From assembly GCF_030027245.1 (NCBI RefSeq), contig NZ_JASERT010000001.1, positions 455,001 to 519,000 of the forward strand: a DNA stretch of 64,000 bases. Reading direction: 5' to 3'. Below, piece after piece: positions 27,935-38,294 of the stretch (positions are counted from its first letter, which is position 1; each line of letters opens with the position of its first letter). The notes beneath the pieces were generated by a model. That model had not been told where the DNA came from. It was given only the letters and a program-made list of their open reading frames with translations, and ran no database searches. The stretch is from Asticcacaulis sp. EMRT-3. Lineage in GTDB: Bacteria > Pseudomonadota > Alphaproteobacteria > Caulobacterales > Caulobacteraceae. The position numbers were made by a program, and so were the translations under genes.

Positions 27935-28678
27935 TCAGGCGGGCATGACCAGCACCCAGACGGCCATGACGATCATCATCAGGTTTTCGGTCAGGGACAC
28001 AAAACCGAGCGGCACATTGGAATCACCGCCGACGCAGGCGCATTTCAGTTCGCGTTTGTCGATATAGACGGCCTTGAACACCGATATGGCCCCGACCGTG
28101 CCGATGAACAGGGCCACCGGTGCCGACAGCCAGTGCAGCGCGCCCGCCGCCATCAGCAGGCCCGCCGCGCATTCGGCGAACGGATAGATATAGCCATAGG
28201 GCACCCATTTTTTGGCCAGCAAATCGTAGTTCAGGAACATGGTCGAGAACTTTTCCAGGTTTTGCAGCTTGAGAATGGCCAGCACCACCATGCTGAAGGC
28301 AATGAACAGGCCGGGCGTGCGCAGGCTGAACAGCGTGCCGGACACGGCATAGCTGACCGCCAGGGCCAGCAGGGCGGTGACGGCGAAGATAGCGATGACC
28401 GGCTTATAGCTGGTGGCTTTGGGATCGGCGACTTTCTGGCCGAAATAGCGGCGCAGATCATCATAACCGCCGATGCGCGCGCCGTCGATAAAGGTCTGGG
28501 GCGTGGTTTTGACATCATGCTGCGCCTTGAAGGCATCGGTGTCTTCGCGCGTCTTCAGCCAGCGATCCTCGACGGTGAAGCCCTTGCTTTTCAGCAGATG
28601 CAACGCCTTCAGCCCATAGGGGCAGGTGTGGCTGGGCATCACCATGCGATAAAGGGTGGCAGTTTTTGGCGCGGTCAT
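27935..28678 (-). CDS. Glutaredoxin-MauE/DoxX fusion membrane protein
   Basis: A 247-residue fusion. Residues 1-80 are a glutaredoxin with the redox motif CPYG (in MPSHTCPYGLKALHLL) and the cis-proline stretch TTPQTFIDGARIGGYDD. From about residue 92 four membrane helices follow, matching the MauE/DoxX redox-associated family, with the conserved FKAVYIDKRELKCACVGGDS containing two cysteines. A thiol relay between the cytoplasm and the membrane is inferred. It is divergent from a MerR regulator across a mer-like operator (28709-28740), which suggests metal- or thiol-stress induction. Confidence 0.85.
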   Translation of the reverse strand: MTAPKTATLYRMVMPSHTCPYGLKALHLLKSKGFTVEDRWLKTREDTDAFKAQHDVKTTPQTFIDGARIGGYDDLRRYFGQKVADPKATSYKPVIAIFAVTALLALAVSYAVSGTLFSLRTPGLFIAFSMVVLAILKLQNLEKFSTMFLNYDLLAKKWVPYGYIYPFAECAAGLLMAAGALHWLSAPVALFIGTVGAISVFKAVYIDKRELKCACVGGDSNVPLGFVSLTENLMMIVMAVWVLVMPA

Positions 28679-28708
28679 ATCCGTCTCGCTTGAAAGCTGA
28701 TGGCGAGG

Positions 28709-28740
28709 AGCTTACCTTCTGTACTATGGTACGGAGTCAA
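28709..28740 (-). promoter_or_regulatory. mer-type promoter/operator
   Basis: On the minus strand TTGACT (28740-28735) and TAAGCT (28714-28709) are separated by 20 bp, longer than the sigma-70 optimum and typical for MerR control. The spacer holds the dyad CCGTAC...GTACAGAAG, close to the Tn501 mer operator (CCGTACATGAGTACGGAAG). It directs the glutaredoxin-MauE gene; the regulator is read the other way. Confidence 0.8.
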
Positions 28741-28745
28741 GCGTA

Positions 28746-29129
28746 ATGACGATGCGGATTGCAGACCTGGCGCGTAAGGGCGGTGTCGGCGTGGAAACGG
28801 TGCGCTATTATCAGAGGCGGGGCCTGCTGCCGGTGCCGCCGCGCACGGCGGGCGGGCGGCGCTACGGCGAGGACGCCGTGCGGCGGCTCGGTTTTATCCG
28901 TCAGGCCAAGGCGGCGGGCTTTACGCTGGAAGAGATTAGCGACTTGCTGGCGCTGGACGCGACCGAAGACCGCGATCAGGCGCGCGCTTTGGCGCGGACG
29001 CGGATTGCGGCGCTTGATGCGCAGATTGCCGCGATGGTGGCGGCGCGCACGGCGCTGGAGCGGCTGGCCGACGCCTGCGCCCATTCCAGCGGGCCGTGCC
29101 CGATCTTGACAGCCTTTGACGGCGGGTGA
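28746..29129 (+). CDS. MerR-family regulator, mercury-type subgroup
   Basis: A 127-residue activator-repressor. The winged HTH is MRIADLARKGGVGVETVRYY...GGRRYGEDAVRRLGFIRQAK, followed by the long dimerisation helix and a C-terminal metal loop CAHSSGPCPIL. Mercury MerR uses three cysteines: one at the start of the dimer helix (HCEEA type) and two in the C-terminal loop. Here the first is replaced (DATEDRDQAR), while the last two remain. It therefore probably senses something other than mercury, or uses a two-cysteine site. It is divergent from the glutaredoxin-MauE fusion. Confidence 0.9.
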   Translation: MTMRIADLARKGGVGVETVRYYQRRGLLPVPPRTAGGRRYGEDAVRRLGFIRQAKAAGFTLEEISDLLALDATEDRDQARALARTRIAALDAQIAAMVAARTALERLADACAHSSGPCPILTAFDGG

Positions 29130-29156
29130 GGCGAGGTTCGGGTGGGCCGTTAGGAT

Positions 29157-29275
29157 AATCCTCCTCCCCCTTGGGGGAGGGGAACCGCGAAGCGGTGGTG
29201 GGGGGTAAGGCGGGCAGCACCCCCACCGTCATTTCGTAAGAACGAAATGCCACCTCCCCCAGGGGGGAGGAGGGT
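29157..29275. repeat. Paired CCTCCCCC palindromes, left of DUF559 gene
   Basis: Two related units in inverted orientation: CCTCCTCCCCCTTGGGGGAG then GGAACCGCGAAGCGGTGGTG, and CCCCCACCGTCATTTCG then CCACCTCCCCCAGGGGGGAG. Together they form a structure of about 115 bp with nested hairpins, ending four bases before the DUF559 stop. A single related unit lies on the other side of that gene. Confidence 0.85.
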
Positions 29276-29278
29276 GTT

Positions 29279-29653
29279 TCATGGTCTTTGGATTAGGCGC
29301 TCGTGGATTTGTATGAGGACGTATTCGGCGGCGGCGTCCGGATCCTGCATGATGTAAACGGCGGGGATACGCAGGGTTTCAATGCCTTGCTTTAATAGCC
29401 AGCTATCACGGCGCGCGTCATAGGCGATAGCTTCATCAAAGGTGTGTTGCGCGCCATCGACCTCAATGGCCAGCATGGCGTCCGGGCAAAAGAAATCGAG
29501 AATGTAGGGCCCAACCGGATGCTGGCGGCGGATGGTCAGGCCGGTGTTTTTACGTGAGCGCAGGCGCAGCCACAGGCGAACCTCCGGCGGCGACATGGCT
29601 TTACGCAAGGCGCGGGCCTGTTTGTGTTTCGGTTTTGCGAGTTCGGAGGCCAT
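29279..29653 (-). CDS. DUF559 endonuclease-like protein
   Basis: A 124-residue protein of the DUF559 family, related in fold to very-short-patch repair endonucleases. The core is ALRKAMSPPEVRLWLRLRSR, GLTIRRQHPVGPYILDFFCP, AMLAIEVDGAQHTFDEAIAYD, with a putative PD-(D/E)xK site formed by E (SPPEVRLW), D (YILDFFCP) and EVD (AIEVDG). ATG at 29653 is chosen; an upstream TTG extension to 29695 is possible. It is bracketed by palindromic repeats at 29157-29275 and 29698-29749, a frequent setting for this family and suggestive of a small mobile unit. Confidence 0.85.
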   Translation of the reverse strand: MASELAKPKHKQARALRKAMSPPEVRLWLRLRSRKNTGLTIRRQHPVGPYILDFFCPDAMLAIEVDGAQHTFDEAIAYDARRDSWLLKQGIETLRIPAVYIMQDPDAAAEYVLIQIHERLIQRP

Positions 29654-29697
29654 TTCAAGGAAGGTATGATACCACCGTCTTTTTGGCAAGGCCAAAC

Positions 29698-29749
29698 ACC
29701 CTCCTCCCCCCTGGGGGAGGTGGCGGCGCAGCCGACGGTGGGGGTAAGC
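29698..29749. repeat. CCTCCCCC palindrome, right of DUF559 gene
   Basis: CCCTCCTCCCCCCTGGGGGAG followed by GTGGCGGCGCAGCCGACGG and TGGGGGT. It matches one unit of the left cluster. It also lies just beyond the thiC stop at 29755. Confidence 0.8.
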
Positions 29750-29754
29750 TCAAC

Positions 29755-31852
<2,098 letters not shown>

Positions 31853-31977
31853 TACGTGGGACAATAGGCGCATGGCAGCGGCGGAGCAAGCGAAGAAAGG
31901 CCGGTTACGCATTGTTGTTGCAGGGGGCGGCGGGCATGGTTAAGGCTGTGCTTTTTGCCCGATTTGTAAAGTTTCAC

Positions 31978-33294
31978 ATGGCTGCCGAACCTTCCTCCCT
32001 GTCCGATCACGACGCCTATGACCCGCTGACCCCGGTGCCGCCGGACAAGCGCACCTTGAGCGGACGTGATGCGTTTTCCCTGTGGTTTTCGCTGGGGATC
32101 GGCCTTTTGGTCTTGCAGGGCGGGGCGCTGCTGGTGCCTGGGCTTTCGCTGGCGCAGGCCTTTGCCGCCATCCTGATCGGCAGCGCGGTGGGGGCGGTTC
32201 TGCTGGCGCTGGCCGGTGTCGTCGGGGCCGATACGGGGCTGGCCACCATTGCCGCCTTGCGTCCGGCCTTGGGCGTGCGCGGCGCTCATGCGGCGGCTGT
32301 GCTCAATGTGGTGCAACTGATCGGCTGGGGCGCGTTCGAGATCATCGTGATGCGTGACGCCGCCAATACCCTGTCTGGCAAGGTGTTTGGCGTGTCGCTG
32401 CCCGTGGTCTGGACGCTGTTGTTTGGCGCGGCGGCCACAGGGCTGGCGGTGATGGGGCCGTTGAGTTTCGTGCGGCGGTTTCTGCGCCACTGGGGCTTGT
32501 GGATTTTGCTGCTCGGCGCGGCGTGGATGACGGTGACCCTGCTGCGCGGTCATGACTGGGTGGCGATGTGGCACAGGGCGGGCACGGGGGCCTTATCCCT
32601 GCCGGGCGGCATCGATCTGGTGGTGGCCATGCCTTTGTCATGGCTGCCGCTGATCGCCGACTATGCGCGCTTCGGCAAAACGGCGAAAGGCGTGTTTCGC
32701 GGCTCGGCCTCAGGCTATGTGCTGGCCAATATCTGGTTTTACGCGCTGGGGGCCGCCTATGGGCTGACGGCGTCCGACATGCAGGGGCAATTGCTGTCGG
32801 CGCTGGCGCTGGCGGGCGGCGGACTGGCGCTGCTGCTGGTGCTGATCGACGAAACCGACAATGTGTTTGCCGACATCTTTTCCGCCGCGACCTCAACCGC
32901 CACGGTGGTCAAGGTGAAGATCAAGCACCTCGCCATCGGCTTTGGTATCTTATGCACCGGCATCGCGCTGTTCGTGGCGATGGATCAGTTTATGAGCTTC
33001 CTCTATATGATCGGTTCGGTGTTCACCCCGCTTTACGGGGTTTTGCTGGTCGATCATTTCATCATCCGCCGCCGCCGTATCGAGGCTGATATTTTCACGA
33101 TTTCCGGGCCCTATGGCTTTACGCAGGGCTTTCATGTCGCGGCGTTTGCGGCCTGGATCAGCGGCATCGCCACCTATTATTACGTGCTGAGCTATCTGCC
33201 TGCTCTGGGCGCTACCCTGCCGGCTTTTGCGGCTTCGGCCTTTATCTACTGGGCCTTGCGCATGGTTTTCACCCGCCCGGTGATTGCGCCTTAA
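31978..33294 (+). CDS. cytX: CytX-type NCS1 transporter, putative HMP permease
   Basis: A 438-residue cytosine/purine permease-family protein with about 12 membrane segments. It opens with the characteristic LTPVPPDKRTLSGRDAFSLWFSLGIGLLVLQGG and includes WLPLIADYARF and IDETDNVFADIFSAATS, as in the CytX group linked to thiamine. It probably imports hydroxymethylpyrimidine. It is divergent from thiC, which supports this. Start uncertain: ATG at 31978 gives a typical N-terminus, ATG at 31936 has a better GGGGGCGG site. No riboswitch is seen on this strand. Confidence 0.85.
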   Translation: MAAEPSSLSDHDAYDPLTPVPPDKRTLSGRDAFSLWFSLGIGLLVLQGGALLVPGLSLAQAFAAILIGSAVGAVLLALAGVVGADTGLATIAALRPALGVRGAHAAAVLNVVQLIGWGAFEIIVMRDAANTLSGKVFGVSLPVVWTLLFGAAATGLAVMGPLSFVRRFLRHWGLWILLLGAAWMTVTLLRGHDWVAMWHRAGTGALSLPGGIDLVVAMPLSWLPLIADYARFGKTAKGVFRGSASGYVLANIWFYALGAAYGLTASDMQGQLLSALALAGGGLALLLVLIDETDNVFADIFSAATSTATVVKVKIKHLAIGFGILCTGIALFVAMDQFMSFLYMIGSVFTPLYGVLLVDHFIIRRRRIEADIFTISGPYGFTQGFHVAAFAAWISGIATYYYVLSYLPALGATLPAFAASAFIYWALRMVFTRPVIAP

Positions 33295-33383
33295 TCTTTC
33301 GGAAATGTCACGCAGATAAAATTATCCACAGACGATTGGGCGCTCAGGACTCATGGCTGATCAGAGGCCACAGGATAACAACA

Positions 33384-33824
33384 ATGCCGGATACGGCTGA
33401 ACCGCACCATGTGCCGCATGGCTACAAGCATCCGGCAGAGCATCATCACTGGTGGTGGTATGCCGGGCTGGCGGCCATCTGTCTCGTTATCGCCCTGATC
33501 GTTTTCGTGTTTCGTCAGTTCGATCAGGCGGCGTCGCCTTTGTGCAACCGGGAAACCGGTCAGGTGCTGAATTCGCCTAATGGCACAATGGAGCTGTCGA
33601 TCGCCACCACCTCCTGTCTGGGCGGCAAGCCGCAGATTCGGCTGATGATGCGCCGCATCGACAGAGGTTCCGGCGATCCGCATACGGTGGTCAGCTTTGA
33701 CGACAAGGCCAGTGTGCGCGCCGGGTGGGTTTCCGACCATGAGGTGCTGGTCAGCCAGAAGGGCGGGCAGATCACCACTTTCGAGCCGATCTGGCACGAT
33801 GTGCGCATTCATTACAAAAAATAG
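33384..33824 (+). CDS. Single-span membrane protein of unknown function
   Basis: A 146-residue protein. A His-rich N-terminus (EPHHVPHGYKHPAEHHHWWW) leads into one membrane helix (about residues 26-44), then an outer soluble domain with NSPNGTMELSIATTSCLGGK and two cysteines (LCNRETG, TSCLGG), ending IHYKK. ATG at 33384 has AGGA upstream. The family was not recognised; the extracytoplasmic domain resembles DUF5412-like proteins only loosely. It follows the transporter by 89 bp. Confidence 0.7.
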   Translation: MPDTAEPHHVPHGYKHPAEHHHWWWYAGLAAICLVIALIVFVFRQFDQAASPLCNRETGQVLNSPNGTMELSIATTSCLGGKPQIRLMMRRIDRGSGDPHTVVSFDDKASVRAGWVSDHEVLVSQKGGQITTFEPIWHDVRIHYKK

Positions 33825-34017
33825 AGTTCCGAACACGCCTGGCCGGGGCACCAAATGGGCGAAACTGTGTTCGCTTTGCGGCGCAACAGTGAATTAATCA
33901 TTTGTAATCTATAATGCGCACGGTCTCGCATTCCGCAGGCCGGTCAGGTCTGGTGGCGCCCCGGCGGCGCGATACGGCTGCTGAGTATAACTCCTTACCC
34001 CCCGATGGAGTCGCGTC
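33825..34017. other. Promoter region of the TonB-dependent receptor
   Basis: It contains TATAAT at 33910-33915 with no obvious -35, and GAGTATAACTCC around 33982. ATGGAGTCGCGTC directly before 34018 supplies the ribosome binding site. No coding potential. Confidence 0.45.
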
Positions 34018-37000
34018 ATGTTTCTTTCGCCCTGCCAGACCCGCTTGTGGCTGCTGAGTGGCACTGTTCTGGGTTCGGTTGTCGCCGTTCCGGCCCTGGC
34101 CCAGACTCAAGTCCAGACTCAGAGCCAGACTCAGACTCAGAGTAAGGCTCCGACAGCCTCCGGCGATGATCCCGCCACCGAGGTGATCGTCACCGGTTCG
34201 CGCCTCCATCACACCGAATATGAGTCCGACGCGCCGGTGCAGATTATCAGCGCCGAAAAATCGAGTCTGTCGGGCATGATCAGCGCCGCCGGTGTGCTGC
34301 AATCGGCCTCGGTGGCCGCCACATCGGGCCAGATCGACAACACCTTCACCGCCAAGGTGCCGCTGGGCGGGGCCGGGATCAATACGATCAGCCTGCGGGG
34401 CCTGGGCGCGCAACGCACGCTCGTTTTGCTCAATGGTCACCGGATGCCGCCTGCGGGTGTGGGCGGCACGGTTGGGCCGGTCGATCTCAGCTTCATTCCG
34501 CAATCTCTGGTGGCGCGCTATGAAATCCTGAAAGACGGCGCATCGTCCATCTATGGCTCGGACGCCGTGGCGGGCGTGGTCAATATCATCACCAGGGACA
34601 AGGTGAATGGGGCCACTGTCAGCGCCGATGCGCGCGTCACGCAAAAGGGCGGCGGTGACCAGTACGACACCAGCCTTTTGTTCGGCAAGACCTATGATAA
34701 GGGCGATTTCCTCGTTTCAGCCGACTATTACACCCAGACGGCGCTGCGTTATTCGGATCGGTCGGAATTTGCCTGTCCGCAGGATAACTATACCGACGCC
34801 AGCGGCAAGCGCGCCGATATTATCGATCCCAATACCGGCACCTATAAATGCTTCGGCCCGGCGGGTTTTTCCGGCTATGTCGGCACCTATTTACCGCTTA
34901 ATTCCTATTACTACTATTATGGCAGCCTCTATACCAATATCGGCGGCAGCCTGCATGGCAGCCGCGCCCCCACAAAGGACGGCTCCGGCGTTTCCCCCGA
35001 AGGCGTGGCGGGCTATCTGTTCACCCCCTATGCTGAACGTAATTTCAATTCCAAACAGGGTCTGGCCGCCACGGTGGTTTCGCCGGTGAAGCGCCTGTCG
35101 CTGTTTGCATCGGGCCATTATCGCCCCGATTGGGCGGGTGGTGCCGAGCTTTACGGCGAGCTGATGTATGGCCAGCGCACGTCCGAACAGGATTTCACGC
35201 GCGTCCTGTCACCCTATATCAGCGGCGATAATCCGACCAATCCGTTTAATAATGTCAGCCTGGCCCTGCCTGTGCCCGGCTATCCGAACTTCTATATTTC
35301 CGATGAAACCGGCGCGCCACAAACCAAGCTGACGATTGTGCCGTTTCTGCTGGCCCCGGCCAATTCGGTGCAGACCGTTGATTATCTGCGTGCACTTGGC
35401 GGGGTGCGCGGTGATATGGGCAGGTGGCACTGGGACGCCTATGTATCGGCTTCGAAAAGCCACGGCACCTACACCACGGACGTGATCCCGACCGACCGGC
35501 TGGAGGCCGTCACCGGTACGGAGCAGACACCGGCGGCCACCTATATCGGCACCTGTAATGCCGATGCTCCGGCTGGCTGCGTGCCGCTGGTGCTCAATTA
35601 CGATCTGCTGGTGAACAACGACCTGCCGAAAGCGCTTACCGACTATCTGTTCCAGCAGGATAAGGGCAAGACCGACTATACGCAGCTTATCGCCGAGGCC
35701 ACAATGACCGGCGACCTGCTGCAACTGCCCGCAGGCCCGCTCGGCTCAGTCTTTGGCGTCAATTTCCGCCACGATGAGATCAATGATGTGCCGGGACAAT
35801 ATGCCATCAGTGGTGATTCCTGGCGGCAGTCGGCGGCGGGCCAGACCAAGGGCCAGGACACGCTGTCGGAAGCTTTTTTCGAACTGAATGCGCCGCTGGT
35901 GCGCGACCAGTTTGCCATGAAAAACCTCAGCGTCAGCCTGTCGGGGCGTTTCTCCAACTATGACAGTGTGGGCAGCGCCTGGACCTACAAGACGGGCTTC
36001 AACTGGGCGCTTGATAACCGTGTGCGTCTGCGCGGCACCTATGGCACCTCGTTCCGCGCACCTGCATTGTATGAACTGTATCTCAACGACCAGACGACCT
36101 TTTATAATCAGAATCAGGTCGATCCGTGCATCAATTACAATCTGACGGGGCCGGACGGCAGCCAGAACCAGAGCGCCACCGTGCGCGCCAATTGCGCCGC
36201 CGATGGCATTCCCGGCAATTATAACGGCTCTTATAACGGCGTCAGCGCTGGCGCGGCTGTCACGACGGGCGGCGGCAAGGATCTGAAGCCCGAACATTCG
36301 GCTTCGGCCACCTTCGGCTTTGTGGTTACCCCGCCGCTGAGCGGCTTCCAGTTGGCGGTCGATTTCTGGCGCATCAGCGTAGCCGACCAGATTACCAGTT
36401 CGGCCAGCGGCATTGTCGGGGCCTGTTATGCCAGCACGACCTTCCGCTCGCAGCCCGGCTTTTGTGACCTGTTCAGCCGCGATCCGGTGACGCACCTGAT
36501 CAGTACGGTCGATGCCAGCTATCGCAATATTCCGCTGGAGCAGAGCGGCGGCGTCGATTTCACCACCAGCTATGAACACAGTTTCCCGTTTGGCGAACTG
36601 CATATCGACTCACAGGTTTCGAACATCAAATACCATCGCAAGCAATTGTTCCCCGGCGCCGATAATTACGACTATGCCGGTACGATCGGCGACCCGAAAT
36701 GGGCGGGTAATGTACAGACCCGGTTCAGCCATCATGCCTGGACCCTGGCCTGGACGGTCAACTATACCGGCGCCAGCAGCAATATCGGCCTGTACGGCGA
36801 AACCGGCAGCGCCAGCATCGCCGACGGCACGCTGGGCTCAGGTTTCGGTTATAATGCCAATACGGTCTATTACCGCGCCTTCACCAAGGATTTCTTCACC
36901 CACGACCTGACCGTGCGTTATGCCGCCAAAGACTGGACGGTCATCGCCGGCGTGGTCAATCTGGCCAATACCAAGGCGCCGCTCTTAGGCAAGGGCGTCT

Positions 37001-37104
37001 ATGCCGGTTCGGCCGACCGGTTGGGCAATGTGGTCGATTCCAGCCAATATAATGACGGCTATCTGGGCCGAACCTTCTACCTGCACATGGATAAGAGCTT
37101 TTAG
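34018..37104 (+). CDS. TonB-dependent outer-membrane receptor
   Basis: A 1028-residue receptor importing a bound substrate with TonB energy. Signal peptide to about residue 29 (PALAQ), then a Gln/Thr-rich repeat (QTQVQTQSQTQTQS, residues 30-43), TonB box-like EVIVTGSRL, a plug with INTISLRGLGAQRTLVLLNG and RYEILKDGASSIYGSDAVAG, and a 22-stranded barrel ending in the sorting signal FYLHMDKSF. Substrate unknown; the long plug and many loops, and the carbohydrate-degrading neighbours, would suit a sugar or siderophore. Tandem CAGACTCAG units in the DNA make the Q/T tract. Confidence 0.95.
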   Translation: MFLSPCQTRLWLLSGTVLGSVVAVPALAQTQVQTQSQTQTQSKAPTASGDDPATEVIVTGSRLHHTEYESDAPVQIISAEKSSLSGMISAAGVLQSASVAATSGQIDNTFTAKVPLGGAGINTISLRGLGAQRTLVLLNGHRMPPAGVGGTVGPVDLSFIPQSLVARYEILKDGASSIYGSDAVAGVVNIITRDKVNGATVSADARVTQKGGGDQYDTSLLFGKTYDKGDFLVSADYYTQTALRYSDRSEFACPQDNYTDASGKRADIIDPNTGTYKCFGPAGFSGYVGTYLPLNSYYYYYGSLYTNIGGSLHGSRAPTKDGSGVSPEGVAGYLFTPYAERNFNSKQGLAATVVSPVKRLSLFASGHYRPDWAGGAELYGELMYGQRTSEQDFTRVLSPYISGDNPTNPFNNVSLALPVPGYPNFYISDETGAPQTKLTIVPFLLAPANSVQTVDYLRALGGVRGDMGRWHWDAYVSASKSHGTYTTDVIPTDRLEAVTGTEQTPAATYIGTCNADAPAGCVPLVLNYDLLVNNDLPKALTDYLFQQDKGKTDYTQLIAEATMTGDLLQLPAGPLGSVFGVNFRHDEINDVPGQYAISGDSWRQSAAGQTKGQDTLSEAFFELNAPLVRDQFAMKNLSVSLSGRFSNYDSVGSAWTYKTGFNWALDNRVRLRGTYGTSFRAPALYELYLNDQTTFYNQNQVDPCINYNLTGPDGSQNQSATVRANCAADGIPGNYNGSYNGVSAGAAVTTGGGKDLKPEHSASATFGFVVTPPLSGFQLAVDFWRISVADQITSSASGIVGACYASTTFRSQPGFCDLFSRDPVTHLISTVDASYRNIPLEQSGGVDFTTSYEHSFPFGELHIDSQVSNIKYHRKQLFPGADNYDYAGTIGDPKWAGNVQTRFSHHAWTLAWTVNYTGASSNIGLYGETGSASIADGTLGSGFGYNANTVYYRAFTKDFFTHDLTVRYAAKDWTVIAGVVNLANTKAPLLGKGVYAGSADRLGNVVDSSQYNDGYLGRTFYLHMDKSF

Positions 37105-37143
37105 AGGGTCCAGATGCGTGTAGAAACAAAAGCTTAGAGTGCA

Positions 37144-37176
37144 TAAAAAAACGGCGGGCCACAAAGCCCGCCGTTT
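37144..37176 (-). terminator. Terminator between receptor and phoH
   Basis: Stem AACGGCGGGC/GCCCGCCGTT with loop CACAAA, and a run of seven T on the minus strand. It ends phoH transcription and lies in the convergent gap, so it may also stop the receptor transcript. Confidence 0.85.
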
Positions 37177-37197
37177 CCGGTTTTAAAGCTGGCGCGC

Positions 37198-37971
37198 TTA
37201 CAAAACGCCGAGCATCTGGGCCACCAGCGGATGGCGCACAATGTCCTTGTCCTTCAGGCGCACCACGGCGATGGTTTCGACCGCCTCGAACTTGTCGGCG
37301 ACATCGGCCAGACCCGACAGGCCGGTCAGCAGGTCGGACTGGTTGGGGTCGCCGGTCACGATCATGGTCGAGTTCCAGCCGAGCCGCGTCAGCAGCATTT
37401 TGAGCTGGGTGTAGGTGCAGTTCTGCGCTTCGTCGATCACCACAAAGGCGTTGTTGAGCGTGCGTCCGCGCATATAGCCGACAGGCGCAATCTCGATCAG
37501 GCCCTCGCTGATCAGCGCCTTGACGCGCTTCATGCTGAGACGGTCGGTCAGGGCGTCGTACAGCGGGCGCAGGTAGGGGGCCAGCTTGTCTTCCATATCG
37601 CCGGGCAGGTAACCGATCGATTCCCCGGCCTCGACCGCCGGGCGCGACAGGACGATGCGGCCTACCTTGCCGGCTTCGAGCGCCTCGACCGCTTTCGCAA
37701 TAGCCAGATAGGTCTTGCCGGTGCCGGCGGGGCCCAGGGCCAGGACGAGGTTTTTCTCATCAATGGCGGAAAGCAGGGCGGTCTGGCCCTCGGATTTCGC
37801 CTTGATGGTTTTGACATAGGACTGATCACGATCCTCATTAGCATGACCAAGCGGCGACCAGGTCGAGCCACCGCTGTGCACATTCAGACGGCGCACCTTG
37901 GGGTCGTTCTGATACTGTTCGGCGTCGAGCGTGCCTTCGCGCATGAAGCGTTTGACGGTTCGCTTGGTCAT
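37198..37971 (-). CDS. PhoH-family ATPase
   Basis: A 257-residue P-loop ATPase of the PhoH family, associated with RNA metabolism and stress. Walker A is GPAGTGKT (residues 80-87), Walker B VVIDEAQNC, and the arginine-rich sensor region is TRLGWNSTMIVTGDPNQSDL. No PIN domain is fused. ATG at 37971 has AAGGAGC upstream; a longer reading frame runs upstream but has no site. A terminator-like hairpin lies just before the ribosome binding site (37993-38020), so the leader may be regulated. Confidence 0.92.
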   Translation of the reverse strand: MTKRTVKRFMREGTLDAEQYQNDPKVRRLNVHSGGSTWSPLGHANEDRDQSYVKTIKAKSEGQTALLSAIDEKNLVLALGPAGTGKTYLAIAKAVEALEAGKVGRIVLSRPAVEAGESIGYLPGDMEDKLAPYLRPLYDALTDRLSMKRVKALISEGLIEIAPVGYMRGRTLNNAFVVIDEAQNCTYTQLKMLLTRLGWNSTMIVTGDPNQSDLLTGLSGLADVADKFEAVETIAVVRLKDKDIVRHPLVAQMLGVL

Positions 37972-37992
37972 TGGATGCTCCTTATGGCAATA

Positions 37993-38020
37993 AAAAAGGC
38001 GAGGCCATGAGAGGCTCGCC
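37993..38020 (-). terminator. Terminator-like hairpin in the phoH leader
   Basis: On the minus strand GGCGAG...CTCGCC followed by TTTTTTATT, ending about 20 bases before the phoH start. It either ends an unrecognised upstream transcript or acts as an attenuator for phoH. Confidence 0.65.
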
Positions 38021-38294
38021 TTCGGATACGGATACAGGATTTGGGGAGGACAGGGCATGGCCACATGAGTCAGGGCCATCGCCCGATGGGGGCGGAGGAT
38101 AGGCGTGGGGGGATGAGTCAATCACTCGTCGTACCACTGAAAACTCCAGGTTACACCTTGAAGCGATAGTCTTGTCAGGGACTATAGGGGAGAACTGATT
38201 CCCTTAAGTCCGACGCTAACAGATTCGTTGACTATGGTTAGCAGGGTCTTAATAAAAAATCGTGTTATGCACATTTCACATAAGGTTCATGCAA
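38021..38294. other. Intergenic region phoH / gamma-carbonic anhydrase
   Basis: About 270 bp between divergent genes, with a hairpin ATAGTC...GGACTAT near 38167-38186. It is long enough to hold a small RNA ending at the hairpin 37993-38020, but no known RNA family was recognised. AT-rich text at 38250-38280 probably contains the plus-strand promoter. Confidence 0.4.

Noticed and set aside
27911..28693. A 260-codon plus-strand frame
   Set aside because: Shadow of the glutaredoxin-MauE gene; Gln/His/Gly-rich and motif-free.
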